Of a stretch of DNA of 64,000 nucleotides, positions 44,973-53,890 are shown piece after piece. The translations under genes and the position numbers were made by a program. The DNA lies in NCBI GenBank assembly GCA_964506245.1, contig CAZDKK010000008.1, forward strand, positions 55,918-119,917. The letters run 5' to 3'. Origin of the DNA: CAZDKK01 sp964506245. GTDB lineage: Bacteria; Eisenbacteria; RBG-16-71-46; CAIMUX01; WJJG01. Numbering within the stretch: the first letter of the stretch is position 1; every line of letters begins with the position of its first letter. The notes below the pieces were generated by a model. The model saw nothing but the letters and a program-made list of their open reading frames with translations, had not been told where the DNA came from and did no database searches.

Positions 44973-45737
44973 ATGGAGACGATGCCCAGAGCCAAGATCG
45001 AGCTGCGCGACCTCACGGTTCGCTTCGGCCCGACCACGGCGCTCCAGGGCGTCTCCCTGGACGTGCTGGAGCACGAGATCCTGGCGGTCATCGGCCCGGC
45101 CAATTCCGGCAAGTCCAGCCTGCTGATGGCCATGAACCGGATGGCGGACCGCGTGCCGCGCGCCATCGTCGAAGGCAGCGTGCTCCTCGATGGCCGGGAG
45201 GTTCGCGGCTTCTCCTCGGTCGAGGAGGTGCGGCGGCGGATCGGGATGGTCTACGCCCTGCCGATCCCCTTGCCGATGAGTATTCGCGAGAACGTCCTCT
45301 TCGGGCCGCTCCTGGCGCGGCGGCTGCGCAGGTCGGACGCGGATCGGCTGGTGGAATCCTCGCTGCGCGCGGCCTTTCTGTGGGACGAGGTCAAGGATCG
45401 CCTCGACAGCTCGGCCCTGCGGCTCTCGGGTGGGCAGCAACAGCGCCTCTGCATCGCGCGGACCCTCGCCCTGGGGCCCGAGGTCATCCTCTTCGACGAG
45501 CCCTGCTCGGGGCTCGATCCCGTCTCCACCTCCAAGGTGGAGGAGGCGCTCAAGGAGCTGAAGCGGGACCACACGCTCGTCCTGGTCACCAACAACACGA
45601 AGCAGGCAGCGCGGGTGGGGGACCGCACGGCCTTCCTGCTCATGGGGGAGCTGATCGAGGTGGATCAGACGGAGGTGATCTTCACCAAGCCGTCCAACCC
45701 CCGGACGGAGCAGTACGTCACCGGGCAGTTCGGCTAG
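44973..45737 (+). CDS. PstB-like ABC ATPase with degenerate Q- and H-loops
   Basis: A 254-residue ATPase resembling PstB but with key changes. Walker A is GPANSGKSS (41-49), the signature LSGGQQQRL and Walker B VILFDEP (E176) are intact. However, the Q-loop Gln (VFQ in PstB) is Ala95 (VYALP), and the switch His (VTHN) is Asn207 (VTNN). An ATPase site using this subunit's Walker region and H-loop should be weak, so it probably pairs with the second PstB in an asymmetric dimer. A Cys-rich start METMPRAKIE at 44973 is chosen; an ATG at 44982 is also possible. Confidence 0.88.
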   Translation: METMPRAKIELRDLTVRFGPTTALQGVSLDVLEHEILAVIGPANSGKSSLLMAMNRMADRVPRAIVEGSVLLDGREVRGFSSVEEVRRRIGMVYALPIPLPMSIRENVLFGPLLARRLRRSDADRLVESSLRAAFLWDEVKDRLDSSALRLSGGQQQRLCIARTLALGPEVILFDEPCSGLDPVSTSKVEEALKELKRDHTLVLVTNNTKQAARVGDRTAFLLMGELIEVDQTEVIFTKPSNPRTEQYVTGQFG

Positions 45738-45806
45738 GTCCCGCGGGGCCGGGCCCGCGGAGCCCGGTTTTGCGGAGGCCTGGCCGCGGCAGTTTGCGGA
45801 GATCCG

Positions 45807-46553
45807 ATGGACGCCATCACGTGCAGGAGCCTGAACCTCCACTACGGGGAGTTCCACGCGCTCAAGGACGTGAATGTCGCCATCGCCCCGCATCAGATCA
45901 CGGCCTTGATCGGACCGTCCGGCTGCGGGAAGTCCACCCTGCTGCGGGTCTTCAACCGCATGAACGATCTCATCGAGGGGGTGCGCGTCACCGGCGAGGT
46001 CGACGTTTTCGGCCGGTCGCTCTTCGAGCAAGACCTCACCGAGCTGCGCAAATCCGTCGGCATGGTCTTCCAGCGCCCCAACCCATTTCCCCTCTCGGTC
46101 TTCGAGAACATCGTCTTCGGCCTGCGCGTGCACGGCCTCGCCCGGCGCGGGCGGCTCGAGGAGACCGTGCACTCCTGCCTGGAGGCGGTCGGGTTGTGGG
46201 GCGAGCTGAAGGATCGCCTGCAGCAGAACGCCCTCGGCCTCTCGGGCGAGCAGCAGCAGCGCCTGTGCATCGCCCGACTCCTGGCGGTCAAGCCCAGCAT
46301 TCTCTTGATGGACGAGCCGTGCTCGGCGCTCGATCCGATCGCGACGGCGCGCATCGAGGAGCTGATGCAGGATCTGAAGCGCGACTACACCATCGTGATC
46401 GTCACGCACAACATGCAACAGGCCGCGCGGGTATCGGAGGCCAGCGGCTTCATGCTGCTGGGCGAGCTGGTGGAGTTCGGACGCACGCGCGAGATCTTCA
46501 CCCGGCCGCGCGACGCGCGCACCGAGGAGTACATCAGCGGGCGCTACGGATGA
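45807..46553 (+). CDS. pstB: Phosphate ABC transporter ATP-binding protein PstB
   Basis: A 248-residue ATPase that powers PstCA. Walker A GPSGCGKST (36-44), Q-loop GMVFQRPNPFPLSVFEN, signature LSGEQQQRL (E for the usual second G), Walker B ILLMDEPCSALDP and the switch His in IVTHNMQQAARVSE are all present. It therefore looks catalytically complete. It lies 69 bases after the degenerate PstB paralogue and 71 bases before phoU. SD CGGAGA precedes the ATG. Confidence 0.92.
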   Translation: MDAITCRSLNLHYGEFHALKDVNVAIAPHQITALIGPSGCGKSTLLRVFNRMNDLIEGVRVTGEVDVFGRSLFEQDLTELRKSVGMVFQRPNPFPLSVFENIVFGLRVHGLARRGRLEETVHSCLEAVGLWGELKDRLQQNALGLSGEQQQRLCIARLLAVKPSILLMDEPCSALDPIATARIEELMQDLKRDYTIVIVTHNMQQAARVSEASGFMLLGELVEFGRTREIFTRPRDARTEEYISGRYG

Positions 46554-46624
46554 GCCCGGTCGGCCAGGTGGACGCCGGATCCCGGGCTGCGCGGTCGGCC
46601 AGGGGTCGAGGGGGGGGAGGAGCT

Positions 46625-47290
46625 ATGGACCATCACATCGACCACCATTTCGACGAGGCGCTGCAGGCCCTGCGGCAGCAGCTCGTCCTCATGGGCTCCA
46701 AGGGCCAGAGCATGCTCGCCGATGCGGTGACGGTGCTCCAGTCGCAGGACGCCACGCTGGCCCGACAGGTCGAGGAGCGTGACGCGGCCATGGACGCGCT
46801 CGAGATTGCGATCGACGAGCAGTGTCTCGAGCTGCTGGTGCGTTACCAGCCGGCGGCCGGCGACCTGCGCTTCATCACGCGCAGCCTCAAGATCGTCACC
46901 GACCTGGAGCGGGTTGGCGATCTGGCTACGAATATCGCGAAGCGCGCGATGGAGATGGCCAAGGCCGGCGGGCCCCCGATCGACCTGACCGAGATGGCCA
47001 CCGTCGTCCAGGGAATGCTCAGGGACAGCACCGACGCATTCGTGACGGGCGACGCAGAGAAGGCCGAATCGGTTCTGCGACGGGATGACGGGGTTGACGG
47101 GCTCACCAAGCGCCACGTCAAGGATCTCATCGACCGTTCGATGGTGGAGCCGAAGGAGATCTGGCGGATCTTCCCCGCCTCCTCGGTCGCTCGCTATCTG
47201 GAGCGCGTCGCCGATCACGCGACCAACATCGCCGAACAGGTCATCTTCATGGTCAAAGCCAAGGACGTGCGGCACAACCGGCTGCGCTGA
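46625..47290 (+). CDS. phoU: Phosphate-signalling/uptake regulator PhoU
   Basis: A 221-residue cytoplasmic protein of two three-helix bundles. Each bundle carries the metal-binding E/D-x-x-x-D motif: DLERVGDLATNIAKR (~93-107) and YLERVADHATNIAEQV (~195-210). PhoU links the Pst transporter state to Pho regulon signalling and limits phosphate uptake. GGGAGGAGC lies before the ATG. Last gene of the pst operon; its stop is 2 bases from the stop of the convergent pit gene. Confidence 0.93.
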   Translation: MDHHIDHHFDEALQALRQQLVLMGSKGQSMLADAVTVLQSQDATLARQVEERDAAMDALEIAIDEQCLELLVRYQPAAGDLRFITRSLKIVTDLERVGDLATNIAKRAMEMAKAGGPPIDLTEMATVVQGMLRDSTDAFVTGDAEKAESVLRRDDGVDGLTKRHVKDLIDRSMVEPKEIWRIFPASSVARYLERVADHATNIAEQVIFMVKAKDVRHNRLR

Positions 47291-47292
47291 TT

Positions 47293-48279
47293 TCAGTGCG
47301 TGAGCTCGATGATCTCCGAGACCAGAGCCGCGATCAGGCCAGAGGCCGGGATCGTGAGGATCCAGGCCCAGACGATCCGCGCGGCCACGCCCCACCGAAC
47401 GGCCGACGCGCGCTTGAGCGAGCCCACGCCGACGATCGCGCCCGTGATCGTGTGCGTGGTCGAGATCGGGATGCCGCCGAGGGAGCTTCCCAGGATCGTG
47501 ATCGCCCCGGCAGTCTCGGCCGCGAAACCGTCCACCGGCCGCAGGTGCGTGATCCGCATGCCCATGGTCTTCACGATGCGCCACCCGCCGGACATCGTCC
47601 CCGCGGCAATTGCCACGCCACAGCCGACGATGACCCAGAAGGGAATGTGGAAGCTCTCCATCAGCCCCGCGGCGTAGAGGACCCCGGCGATGATCCCCAT
47701 CGTCTTCTGCGCGTCGTTGGTGCCATGCCCCAGGCTGTACAGGGCGGCCGAGAGGAGCTGCAGCCGGCGGAAGATCCGATCGACCCGGCGCGGCGGGGTG
47801 CGCCGGCAGATCCACGTCGTCGCCAGCATGATGATGAACCCCAGAATCATTCCGATGAGCGGGGCGATGAAGATGAAGGAGACGGTCAGCGTCCAGCCGC
47901 CCCACAGGATCGCGCCCGGGCCGGCGTGCACGATGGCCGCGCCCGCGTAGCCCCCGATGAGCGCGTGCGAGCTGCTGGTGGGCAATCCCAGGTACCAGGT
48001 GATGAGGTCCCAGGCGATCGCCCCGATCAGGCCGGCCAGGATGACCTCGGGTGTGATGACGTCGAGGTGCACGAGACCCTTGCCCATCGTCCTCGCGACG
48101 TGGGTCCCAAAGCCGAACGCGGCCACGAAGTTGAAGAAGGCCGCCCACAGCACCGCCTTGCCCGGGGTGAGGACGCGCGTCGAGACGATCGTCGCGATGG
48201 AGTTGGCCGCATCGTGGAACCCGTTGAGGTAGTCGAAGACGAGCGCCACGACGATGATGACGACGGCCAGGGTGAGCAT
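47293..48279 (-). CDS. pit: Low-affinity inorganic phosphate transporter, PiT family
   Basis: A 328-residue inner-membrane transporter with about ten spans. The two family signature repeats are visible: DYLNGFHDAANSIATIVSTRVLTP at the N-terminus (in parts GFHDAANSIATIVSTRVL) and SLGHGTNDAQKTMGIIAGVL in the middle, plus GLPTSSSHALIGG and GIPISTTHTITGAIVG. It carries phosphate (often as a metal-phosphate complex) with protons. It lies 2 bases after its DUF47 partner, so they are one operon, facing phoU. Confidence 0.92.
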   Translation of the reverse strand: MLTLAVVIIVVALVFDYLNGFHDAANSIATIVSTRVLTPGKAVLWAAFFNFVAAFGFGTHVARTMGKGLVHLDVITPEVILAGLIGAIAWDLITWYLGLPTSSSHALIGGYAGAAIVHAGPGAILWGGWTLTVSFIFIAPLIGMILGFIIMLATTWICRRTPPRRVDRIFRRLQLLSAALYSLGHGTNDAQKTMGIIAGVLYAAGLMESFHIPFWVIVGCGVAIAAGTMSGGWRIVKTMGMRITHLRPVDGFAAETAGAITILGSSLGGIPISTTHTITGAIVGVGSLKRASAVRWGVAARIVWAWILTIPASGLIAALVSEIIELTH

Positions 48280-48281
48280 GG

Positions 48282-48929
48282 CTAGGCCTGTTTCACCAAG
48301 ATGCTCTCGATCATCACGGCCGCATCCTCGCAGCGGTCGGTGGCGGTCTCCAGCGTAGCCAGGATCTCCTTCTTCTTGATCAAGCGGATCGCGTCCTGCT
48401 CGTTCTGGAAGAGCAAGGCGAGGGCGCGGTGGAAGACGCGGTCGGCCTCGTTCTCGTGGGCGTTGATGCGGATGCACGCCTCGCGGATCTGGTCGGCGTC
48501 GCGCAGGTCACGCATCAGGGGCACCGCGCGCTGCAGCTCGCCCACGCTGAGCTGGATGATCTCCGCCAGATCGCGCACCGGCTGCTCGAACTCGACGACC
48601 TGGTAGAGCTGGATCGAACTGGCTGCCCGATCGATGTTGTCCATGATGTTGTCGAAGGCGCTGGCGAGAAGGCCGATGTCCTCCCGGTCGATCGGTGTGA
48701 TGAAGGTCAGGCTCAGCTCGCGGTAGATGGTGTGGGTGATCTCGTCACCGCGGTGCTCGAGGGTCTCGATCTCGCTCACGAGGCGCTCGCGCTCCGTCGC
48801 GGTCTGAGCCTCCAGGAGCGCCCGCAGGACCCGGCACGCCTCCACGAGATTCTCGACGTCCTGCTCGAAGAAGGTGAAGAAGCTCTCGCTGCGCGGAAGC
48901 AGCTTGCGGATCATGCGGTCGACCAGCAT
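48282..48929 (-). CDS. DUF47/PhoU-like Pit accessory protein
   Basis: A 215-residue cytoplasmic helical protein of the DUF47 family, distantly related to PhoU. LPRSESFFTFFEQDVENLVEAC near the N-terminus (in parts SESFFTFFEQD), EHRGDEITHTIYRELSLTFITPIDREDI (in parts HRGDEITHTIY and TPIDREDI) and INAHENEADRVFHRAL are the family's acidic metal-contact helices. It almost always precedes a Pit transporter and is thought to control its activity. AAGGAGG precedes the ATG at 48929. First gene of the pair. Confidence 0.9.
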   Translation of the reverse strand: MLVDRMIRKLLPRSESFFTFFEQDVENLVEACRVLRALLEAQTATERERLVSEIETLEHRGDEITHTIYRELSLTFITPIDREDIGLLASAFDNIMDNIDRAASSIQLYQVVEFEQPVRDLAEIIQLSVGELQRAVPLMRDLRDADQIREACIRINAHENEADRVFHRALALLFQNEQDAIRLIKKKEILATLETATDRCEDAAVMIESILVKQA

Positions 48930-49214
48930 CTCAGCCTCCTTGCACCTCGGGGTCTGGCAAGCAGCTCGCGCGGAACGGTAACGGACGAGGTGGCGCGATC
49001 GCAAGATCGTTGCTGGGTCCTGGCTGAAAGATCCTGTGCGCGAGCATGCTCTCCAGTTGACCGCTTGGCAGCGTTACCCGCCGGGTGATAAACTCAGTCA
49101 TTTACGTGCCTGCCTGCCAGGCCGGGGTCATCGCACGCGCAGCGAGATCGCATCTCGCCGACCTGCGGCATGCCGCCCGGCCCGCGGTGGCAGGATCGAG
49201 GGGGGCGTCGCCCG

Positions 49215-50672
49215 ATGCCGCCAATCACCATCGGCCGAGACCTGACCCGCGGGCCGCTCGCCCGCAACCTCTTTGCCGTGGCCTGGCCGGGGATGATCTC
49301 TTCGCTCCTTCAGACGCTCTACAACCTGGCCGATGCCTTCTGGCTGGGCAAGCTGGGCAAGGCCGCCCTGGTGGCGCCCACGATCACGATGCACGTCTCG
49401 TTCGTCGCCTTCGCGGTGGCGATGGGTCTCGGTTCGGGCGGCACAACGCTGGTCTCGCAGTACCGTGGAGCGGGTCGGCCAGCCGAGATGGGCCGGGCGG
49501 CCGGGCAGACGCTGGTGCTGTTGATGGGGCTGGGGACCGCGATCGGGCTCCTCGGGCTGTCCCTGGCGAACCCGCTGCTGCGACTGCTCCAGACCCCGGC
49601 GGATGCCTACGCGGGAACGCTGGTCTTCATGCGTTGGATCATGATCGGCGTGCCCTTCACCTTCGCCTTCTTCGTCTACTCCAGTGTCTCCACCGGCCTG
49701 GGCGACACGCTCGCCCCGCTGCGGGTCAACCTGGTCACGGTTGTGCTGAACGCGGTGCTCGACCCGATCTTCATCTTCGGCCTGGGCCCCGTACCCCGCC
49801 TGGGCGTGGGCGGGGCCGCCTTCGCGACCTGCCTGTGCCAGACGCTCTCGGCTGGTCTCGGCATCTATCACCTCTCCCGCAGCGCGCACGGCTTGCACCT
49901 GCGCCGCGCCGATCTGCGCTGGCACCGAAGCACGATCGCGCGGATCCTCAGGGTCGGGATCCCGATGACCCTGGGCCAGGCTGGCACGGCGCTCGGATTC
50001 ACCCTGCTCATCGGCGTGGTCAACACCTTCGGCTCGGCCGTGACCGCGGCCTTCGGGGTCGGAAACCGGATCATCAACATGGCGATGGCTCCGGCCATGG
50101 GTCTTTCCCAGGCGTGCGCCGCGGCCGTGGGGCAGAACCTGGGGGCCGGCAAGCCGGAGCGCGCCTCACGCGCCGTTTGGGTCGGGGCCCGGATGCTGAC
50201 GGCGATCCTGCTGCCGGTCACCGTCTTCACCTTCTTCTTCGGGGCGACGATCTCGCGCGCGTTCATCAACGATCCCGAGGTGGTCCAGTACGGGCAAGAC
50301 TTCTTCCAGATCACATCGTTCTCGGTCTACGCCTTCGGGTTCGTCCTGGTGCTGCTGGGGGCCTTCCGCGGCTCCGGCCATACCGTTCCGGTCATGGTGC
50401 TCAACATTGCCCGCCTGTGGGGATTGCGCATCCCCGGGGCCTGGCTGCTGGCGCGCGTCCTCAAGATGGGGCCAGCGGGGATCTGGTGGGCGATGTTCAT
50501 CTCGAATACGGTCGTCGCGATCGCCGCGGGGATCTGGTTTTCGACCGGCACGTGGAAACGAACCGTGATCGAGCCCGAGGCCGGGCTCGCGGCGCTGGGC
50601 ACGGCCGCATCGCAGGGGAAGTCCATCCCCGTGCATGCCACGGTGATCGAGGACGTGGTGGTGGACGACTAA
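49215..50672 (+). CDS. MATE-family efflux transporter
   Basis: A 485-residue inner-membrane antiporter with about 12 spans. The N-terminus has the standard MATE opening: LARNLFAVAWPGMISSLLQTLYNLADAFWLGKLG, in parts AWPGMISSLLQTLYNLAD and FWLGKLG. The second half repeats this pseudo-symmetry (ILRVGIPMTLGQAGTALGF). AVGQNLGAGKPERASRAVW is the loop conserved in NorM/DinF-like proteins. It expels cationic compounds or organic acids using an ion gradient; substrate unknown. The ATG at 49215 follows GAGGGGGG by 9 bases. Its stop TAA overlaps the stop of the convergent ArsA gene in CTAA. Confidence 0.9.
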   Translation: MPPITIGRDLTRGPLARNLFAVAWPGMISSLLQTLYNLADAFWLGKLGKAALVAPTITMHVSFVAFAVAMGLGSGGTTLVSQYRGAGRPAEMGRAAGQTLVLLMGLGTAIGLLGLSLANPLLRLLQTPADAYAGTLVFMRWIMIGVPFTFAFFVYSSVSTGLGDTLAPLRVNLVTVVLNAVLDPIFIFGLGPVPRLGVGGAAFATCLCQTLSAGLGIYHLSRSAHGLHLRRADLRWHRSTIARILRVGIPMTLGQAGTALGFTLLIGVVNTFGSAVTAAFGVGNRIINMAMAPAMGLSQACAAAVGQNLGAGKPERASRAVWVGARMLTAILLPVTVFTFFFGATISRAFINDPEVVQYGQDFFQITSFSVYAFGFVLVLLGAFRGSGHTVPVMVLNIARLWGLRIPGAWLLARVLKMGPAGIWWAMFISNTVVAIAAGIWFSTGTWKRTVIEPEAGLAALGTAASQGKSIPVHATVIEDVVVDD

Positions 50673-51847
50673 GACGCCCGCGCCCCGAACACGATCACCA
50701 GCTGCCCGTCCTCCACCCGCGCGCGCTCGACCGCGCGCCCGTGCAGCGCGCGGGGCAGGTCCAGGCTGCGCCGATAGGCGCCCACGGCGATGGCCAGCTC
50801 ACTGCCCCGTTGGACCAGTCGCACGTCGTCCTTGCCGACGTGCGGCAGCAGCAGTCCGAGCCGGATGCGGCCGCCGTCGGCGGGCTCCAGCGTGAACGTC
50901 TTGCCGTGATAGATCCGCTCGATCGGGTCCCGCTCCCCGTACAGGCTCGTCGCCATCTCGACCAGCCGGTCCGTGCCCATGACCTCGGTGCGGAAGAAAG
51001 GCACCTCGAGGATCGGGACGGGCGCGAAGGAATCCTCGATGATCGCGCGGTTGGCCCGCTGCGCGGCGTGCATCTCGGCGAAGTAGGCTGCCCCTGCCTC
51101 GGGCGGCAGGACGCGATTCAGGATCACCGCGTCGACCGAGTAGCCGAACAGGTGCAGGTAGGTGAAGGTGCGCAGCGTCTCCTTGATCACCACGCTCTCC
51201 GGGTTCAAGACCACCCGCACCGACGTGATCGCGGGGTCCGTGAAGGTCGTGTGGATCGCGTCGAGCTGGCGAAAGAGCTCGGCCGCGGCGTCATAGGTGT
51301 CCTCGGGCGGCACGGGGATGTCGCTGATCGTCTCAATAGCCGGGCGCAACACCCGGGCCACCTTGCGGTGGATCGGGAAGAGCTTCTCCATCCACCAGCG
51401 GCCCACGTCGGGCAAGGAGAGCAGCCGCAGCGTTTCCCCGGTGGGCGCCGCGTCGATCACGATCGCGTCGTAGGTCCCCGAGTTGTAGTGCTGGTAGACC
51501 CACAGGTAGCTGGCCACCTCCTCCATGCCGGGCAGCACGCTCAGCTCGTCGGCGAAGATCTCGTCCACGCCGCGCCAGCGGAAGAGCGTCCGCACGTAGT
51601 CCTGCAAGCGGCCCCAGTGACGCTGGACCGAGTAGTAGATGTCGATCTCCTGCCCGTCGAGCCGCTCGGCCAGGGGCGTCGGTTCGGGACCCAGGGATTG
51701 TCCGAACACGTCCCCGAGGCTGTGGGCCGCGTCGGTGGAGAGCACCAGCGTGCGCCGGCCGCTCTGGGCGGCGCGCAGCGCGGTGGCGGCGGCGATGGAG
51801 GTCTTGCCGACGCCGCCCTTGCCGGTGAAGAGGAGGATGCGGGGCAC
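50669..51847 (-). CDS. ArsA/GET3 (TRC40)-family ATPase
   Basis: A 392-residue P-loop ATPase. The deviant Walker A is TGKGGVGKTS at 8-17, followed by LSTDAAHSLGDVFG (switch I, ~36-49), DAIVIDAAPTGETLRLLSLP (switch II, ~140-158) and AVILNRVLP (~255). Members energise arsenite export (ArsA) or deliver tail-anchored membrane proteins (Get3). The usual Cys-x-x-Cys zinc pair of Get3 was not seen, and no arsB or arsR lies nearby, so the arsenite role is not supported. The start is GTG with GAGGAA upstream. It ends the minus-strand operon. Confidence 0.9.
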   Translation of the reverse strand: MPRILLFTGKGGVGKTSIAAATALRAAQSGRRTLVLSTDAAHSLGDVFGQSLGPEPTPLAERLDGQEIDIYYSVQRHWGRLQDYVRTLFRWRGVDEIFADELSVLPGMEEVASYLWVYQHYNSGTYDAIVIDAAPTGETLRLLSLPDVGRWWMEKLFPIHRKVARVLRPAIETISDIPVPPEDTYDAAAELFRQLDAIHTTFTDPAITSVRVVLNPESVVIKETLRTFTYLHLFGYSVDAVILNRVLPPEAGAAYFAEMHAAQRANRAIIEDSFAPVPILEVPFFRTEVMGTDRLVEMATSLYGERDPIERIYHGKTFTLEPADGGRIRLGLLLPHVGKDDVRLVQRGSELAIAVGAYRRSLDLPRALHGRAVERARVEDGQLVIVFGARAS

Positions 51848-51859
51848 GGTGATTCCTCG

Positions 51860-52105
51860 CTACTCCACTTCGATCTTGCGGGCCGGTTGCTGCCGCTGCT
51901 CCTCGCGGTCGAGCCGCTCGATGCTCGCGTCGATCAGGCTGCGGATGGCGAGCAGCCCCTCACGCACCGAGCCCCGCGCGTGCTGCGAGAACTCGTCGGG
52001 CACGACCCCGCGCATCTCGCGCGCGAAGGCGTTGGCGGCGCGCATGAGGTGTTCGGTCCAGCGCGGGTCCGCGATCGGTCGCGCCTCGGTGGGTTGCTGT
52101 TCCAT
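51860..52105 (-). CDS. Small partner gene of the ArsA-family ATPase
   Basis: An 81-residue protein with an amphipathic helical body (WTEHLMRAANAFAREMRGVVP; GLLAIRSLIDASIERLDREE) and a charged tail. Small open reading frames of this type often precede ArsA-like ATPases in high-GC bacteria. GAAGGAGAGG lies before the ATG and 12 bases separate it from the ATPase, so translation is probably coordinated. No biochemical function is known. Confidence 0.75.
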   Translation of the reverse strand: MEQQPTEARPIADPRWTEHLMRAANAFAREMRGVVPDEFSQHARGSVREGLLAIRSLIDASIERLDREEQRQQPARKIEVE

Positions 52106-52244
52106 GACGACCTCTCCTTCTCCCGCGGCCCAAGGCTTCCGCGGGGTGATTGGATGGAAGAGTCCGGAGCCGCCCCGTTTACCCCCCAGCGCCGGGAATT
52201 GCTCCCGGCCCGGGGTCAGGCGTGCGCCCCGCTCAGGCCGGCGG

Positions 52245-52439
52245 CTACCCGCGCTTCGACCGCGTCCCGAAGCACCCCAGCTGGCAATTGACGATGCGGA
52301 TGTTCTCTTCGTCGCAGATCCGGCCGATGCGGGCGGGGGAGACCTCGAGCTCCTCGGCCAGCTCGAGGGCATACTTGCACTCCAGCCGGCCGTCGTGAAC
52401 CCGTCCCCGAATGGCCTCGAGGAGCTCCTTGTCCGTCAT
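52245..52439 (-). CDS. Small HTH protein with C-terminal CQLGCFG motif
   Basis: A 64-residue protein. Residues ~20-50 form a helix-turn-helix-like unit (CKYALELAEELEVSPARIGRICDEENIRI, in parts ALELAEELEVSPARIGRI), and the end CQLGCFGTRSKRG has a Cys-x-x-x-Cys pair. This layout, with LGCFG close to the C-terminus, is shared by small uncharacterised bacterial proteins. GGGAGGGG precedes the ATG. It sits between the saccharopine dehydrogenase gene and the ArsA unit; it may be a local DNA-binding or metal-sensing regulator. Confidence 0.7.
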   Translation of the reverse strand: MTDKELLEAIRGRVHDGRLECKYALELAEELEVSPARIGRICDEENIRIVNCQLGCFGTRSKRG

Positions 52440-52489
52440 GCTCACCCCTCCCAGCGGGACCGCTGGCCGCACGGCCCGGGACCGCGCGG

Positions 52490-53809
52490 CTAGACCGTCG
52501 TCCGCTGTTCCTTGCACTGGACCTTCAAGGTCTCGAGTTCGTTCAGCACCGGTTCGTAGACCCGGGGATCGACCGGAATATGCACGCCGGTCAGCGGGAT
52601 CTTGCCCTCGAGGATCATCCAGGTCGCGACCGCGGCCGGCAAGCTGACCGTGCGCGCCATGGCCGTGTCCCCGTGCGGAATGCCGTAGTCGATCAGGGTC
52701 GAGGTGAGGTGTTCCCTGTGATCGGGGAATTCAGCCTTGAAATCGTGATAGAGGACGACCATGTCACGCTCGCCCGGCGCGTAGGGCATCTTCTGGTCCA
52801 TGCGCGTCGCGAGCACGTCCATCACGTTGGAGACGGCCGGGATCGGCTCCTGGCTGAAGAGCCCCAGCCAATCCATGCGGCGGATGGGGTCGGCGTCGAC
52901 GGCCAGGCCGAGGTGCGCGGCGGTCGCGGCCTTGATCTCCTTGCCCGTTGACCCCGGGACGAGCAGCTCCATCATCTGCGCAAAGGTCTTGCCGGCGAGG
53001 TCACCGCGAGGCGTGTCGTTGAGCAGCCCCAAGTCGGCGACCGCCTTGAGGGTCTTGCACCAGCCGGGGTAGCGCAGCGTGCCGCGGAACATCGTCGATA
53101 CGCCCTCGAGCCCGTAGAGCTCGATGTAGCCCATGCTGTTGCGGTTCGGGTAGCCCTCGAAGGCGTCCCCCCCGGGCACCCGCACGGTTTCGTAGTGCAG
53201 GAAGAGCTCCCGTCCGGGGATATCGACCAAGACGCCCTCCTTCAGGAACTTGGCCGGGTTCCGGCCCGCCATGACCACCCCGCGTGGGCTCCAGGAGAAC
53301 TTGTAGCCCCAGGGGTTCGTGTTCGCATCCGGCGCGGGCAGCCCGCCGCAGTAGGACATGAAGTCCGTCACCCGGCCGCCACGCCTCTTGACGTCGTGGA
53401 TGATGCGCATCGCGGACATGTGATCGATGCCGGGGTCGAGCCCGATCTCGTTCAAGATCAGAATGCCCGCGTCGCGGGCCGGCTTGTCCAGCGCCTGCAT
53501 GGCCGGGCTGACGTACGAGGTCGTGATCATGTTCTTGCGGTGACGAATGCAGAGGTTGGCCACGCTGACGTGGTAGGTGTAGGGCAGCAGGCTGATCGTG
53601 AGGTCGTGCTCGGCCACCGCCCGCGACAATGCCTCCTGGTCGTCCACCAGCAGCTCGACCGCCCGCCCTTGCGGGTGTCCTCCGAGCAGCTTCTCGGCCT
53701 TCGAGACGGTGCGCGTGCCAATCGTGAGATGCAGACCGGGCTTCCCGAGCAGATAGCCCACCAGTGGGCGGGTCACCAGGCCCGCGCCGAGCAGCAGAAC
53801 GCGGCTCAT
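52490..53809 (-). CDS. Saccharopine dehydrogenase-like reductase (glutamate-forming side)
   Basis: A 439-residue cytoplasmic NAD(P)-dependent enzyme. The Rossmann loop is VLLLGAGLVTRPLVGYL at the N-terminus; NMITTSYVSPAMQALD, NEIGLDPGIDHMSAMRII and SYCGGLPAPDANTNPWGYKFSWSPRG (in parts SYCGGLPAPDANTNPWGYKF) are the saccharopine dehydrogenase catalytic region; MVVLYHDFKAEFP is near the C-terminal end. With the upstream reductase it would convert lysine plus 2-oxoglutarate through saccharopine to aminoadipate semialdehyde plus glutamate. AGGAGACACG precedes the ATG. It lies 81 bases after the upstream gene. Confidence 0.88.
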   Translation of the reverse strand: MSRVLLLGAGLVTRPLVGYLLGKPGLHLTIGTRTVSKAEKLLGGHPQGRAVELLVDDQEALSRAVAEHDLTISLLPYTYHVSVANLCIRHRKNMITTSYVSPAMQALDKPARDAGILILNEIGLDPGIDHMSAMRIIHDVKRRGGRVTDFMSYCGGLPAPDANTNPWGYKFSWSPRGVVMAGRNPAKFLKEGVLVDIPGRELFLHYETVRVPGGDAFEGYPNRNSMGYIELYGLEGVSTMFRGTLRYPGWCKTLKAVADLGLLNDTPRGDLAGKTFAQMMELLVPGSTGKEIKAATAAHLGLAVDADPIRRMDWLGLFSQEPIPAVSNVMDVLATRMDQKMPYAPGERDMVVLYHDFKAEFPDHREHLTSTLIDYGIPHGDTAMARTVSLPAAVATWMILEGKIPLTGVHIPVDPRVYEPVLNELETLKVQCKEQRTTV

Positions 53810-53890
53810 GAACGTGTCTCCTCTTTGTCCCTTGCTCTTCGTGTGCCCTTCGTGTGCCCTTCGTGCCCGCCGTGGAGCCACCCCGGCGGC

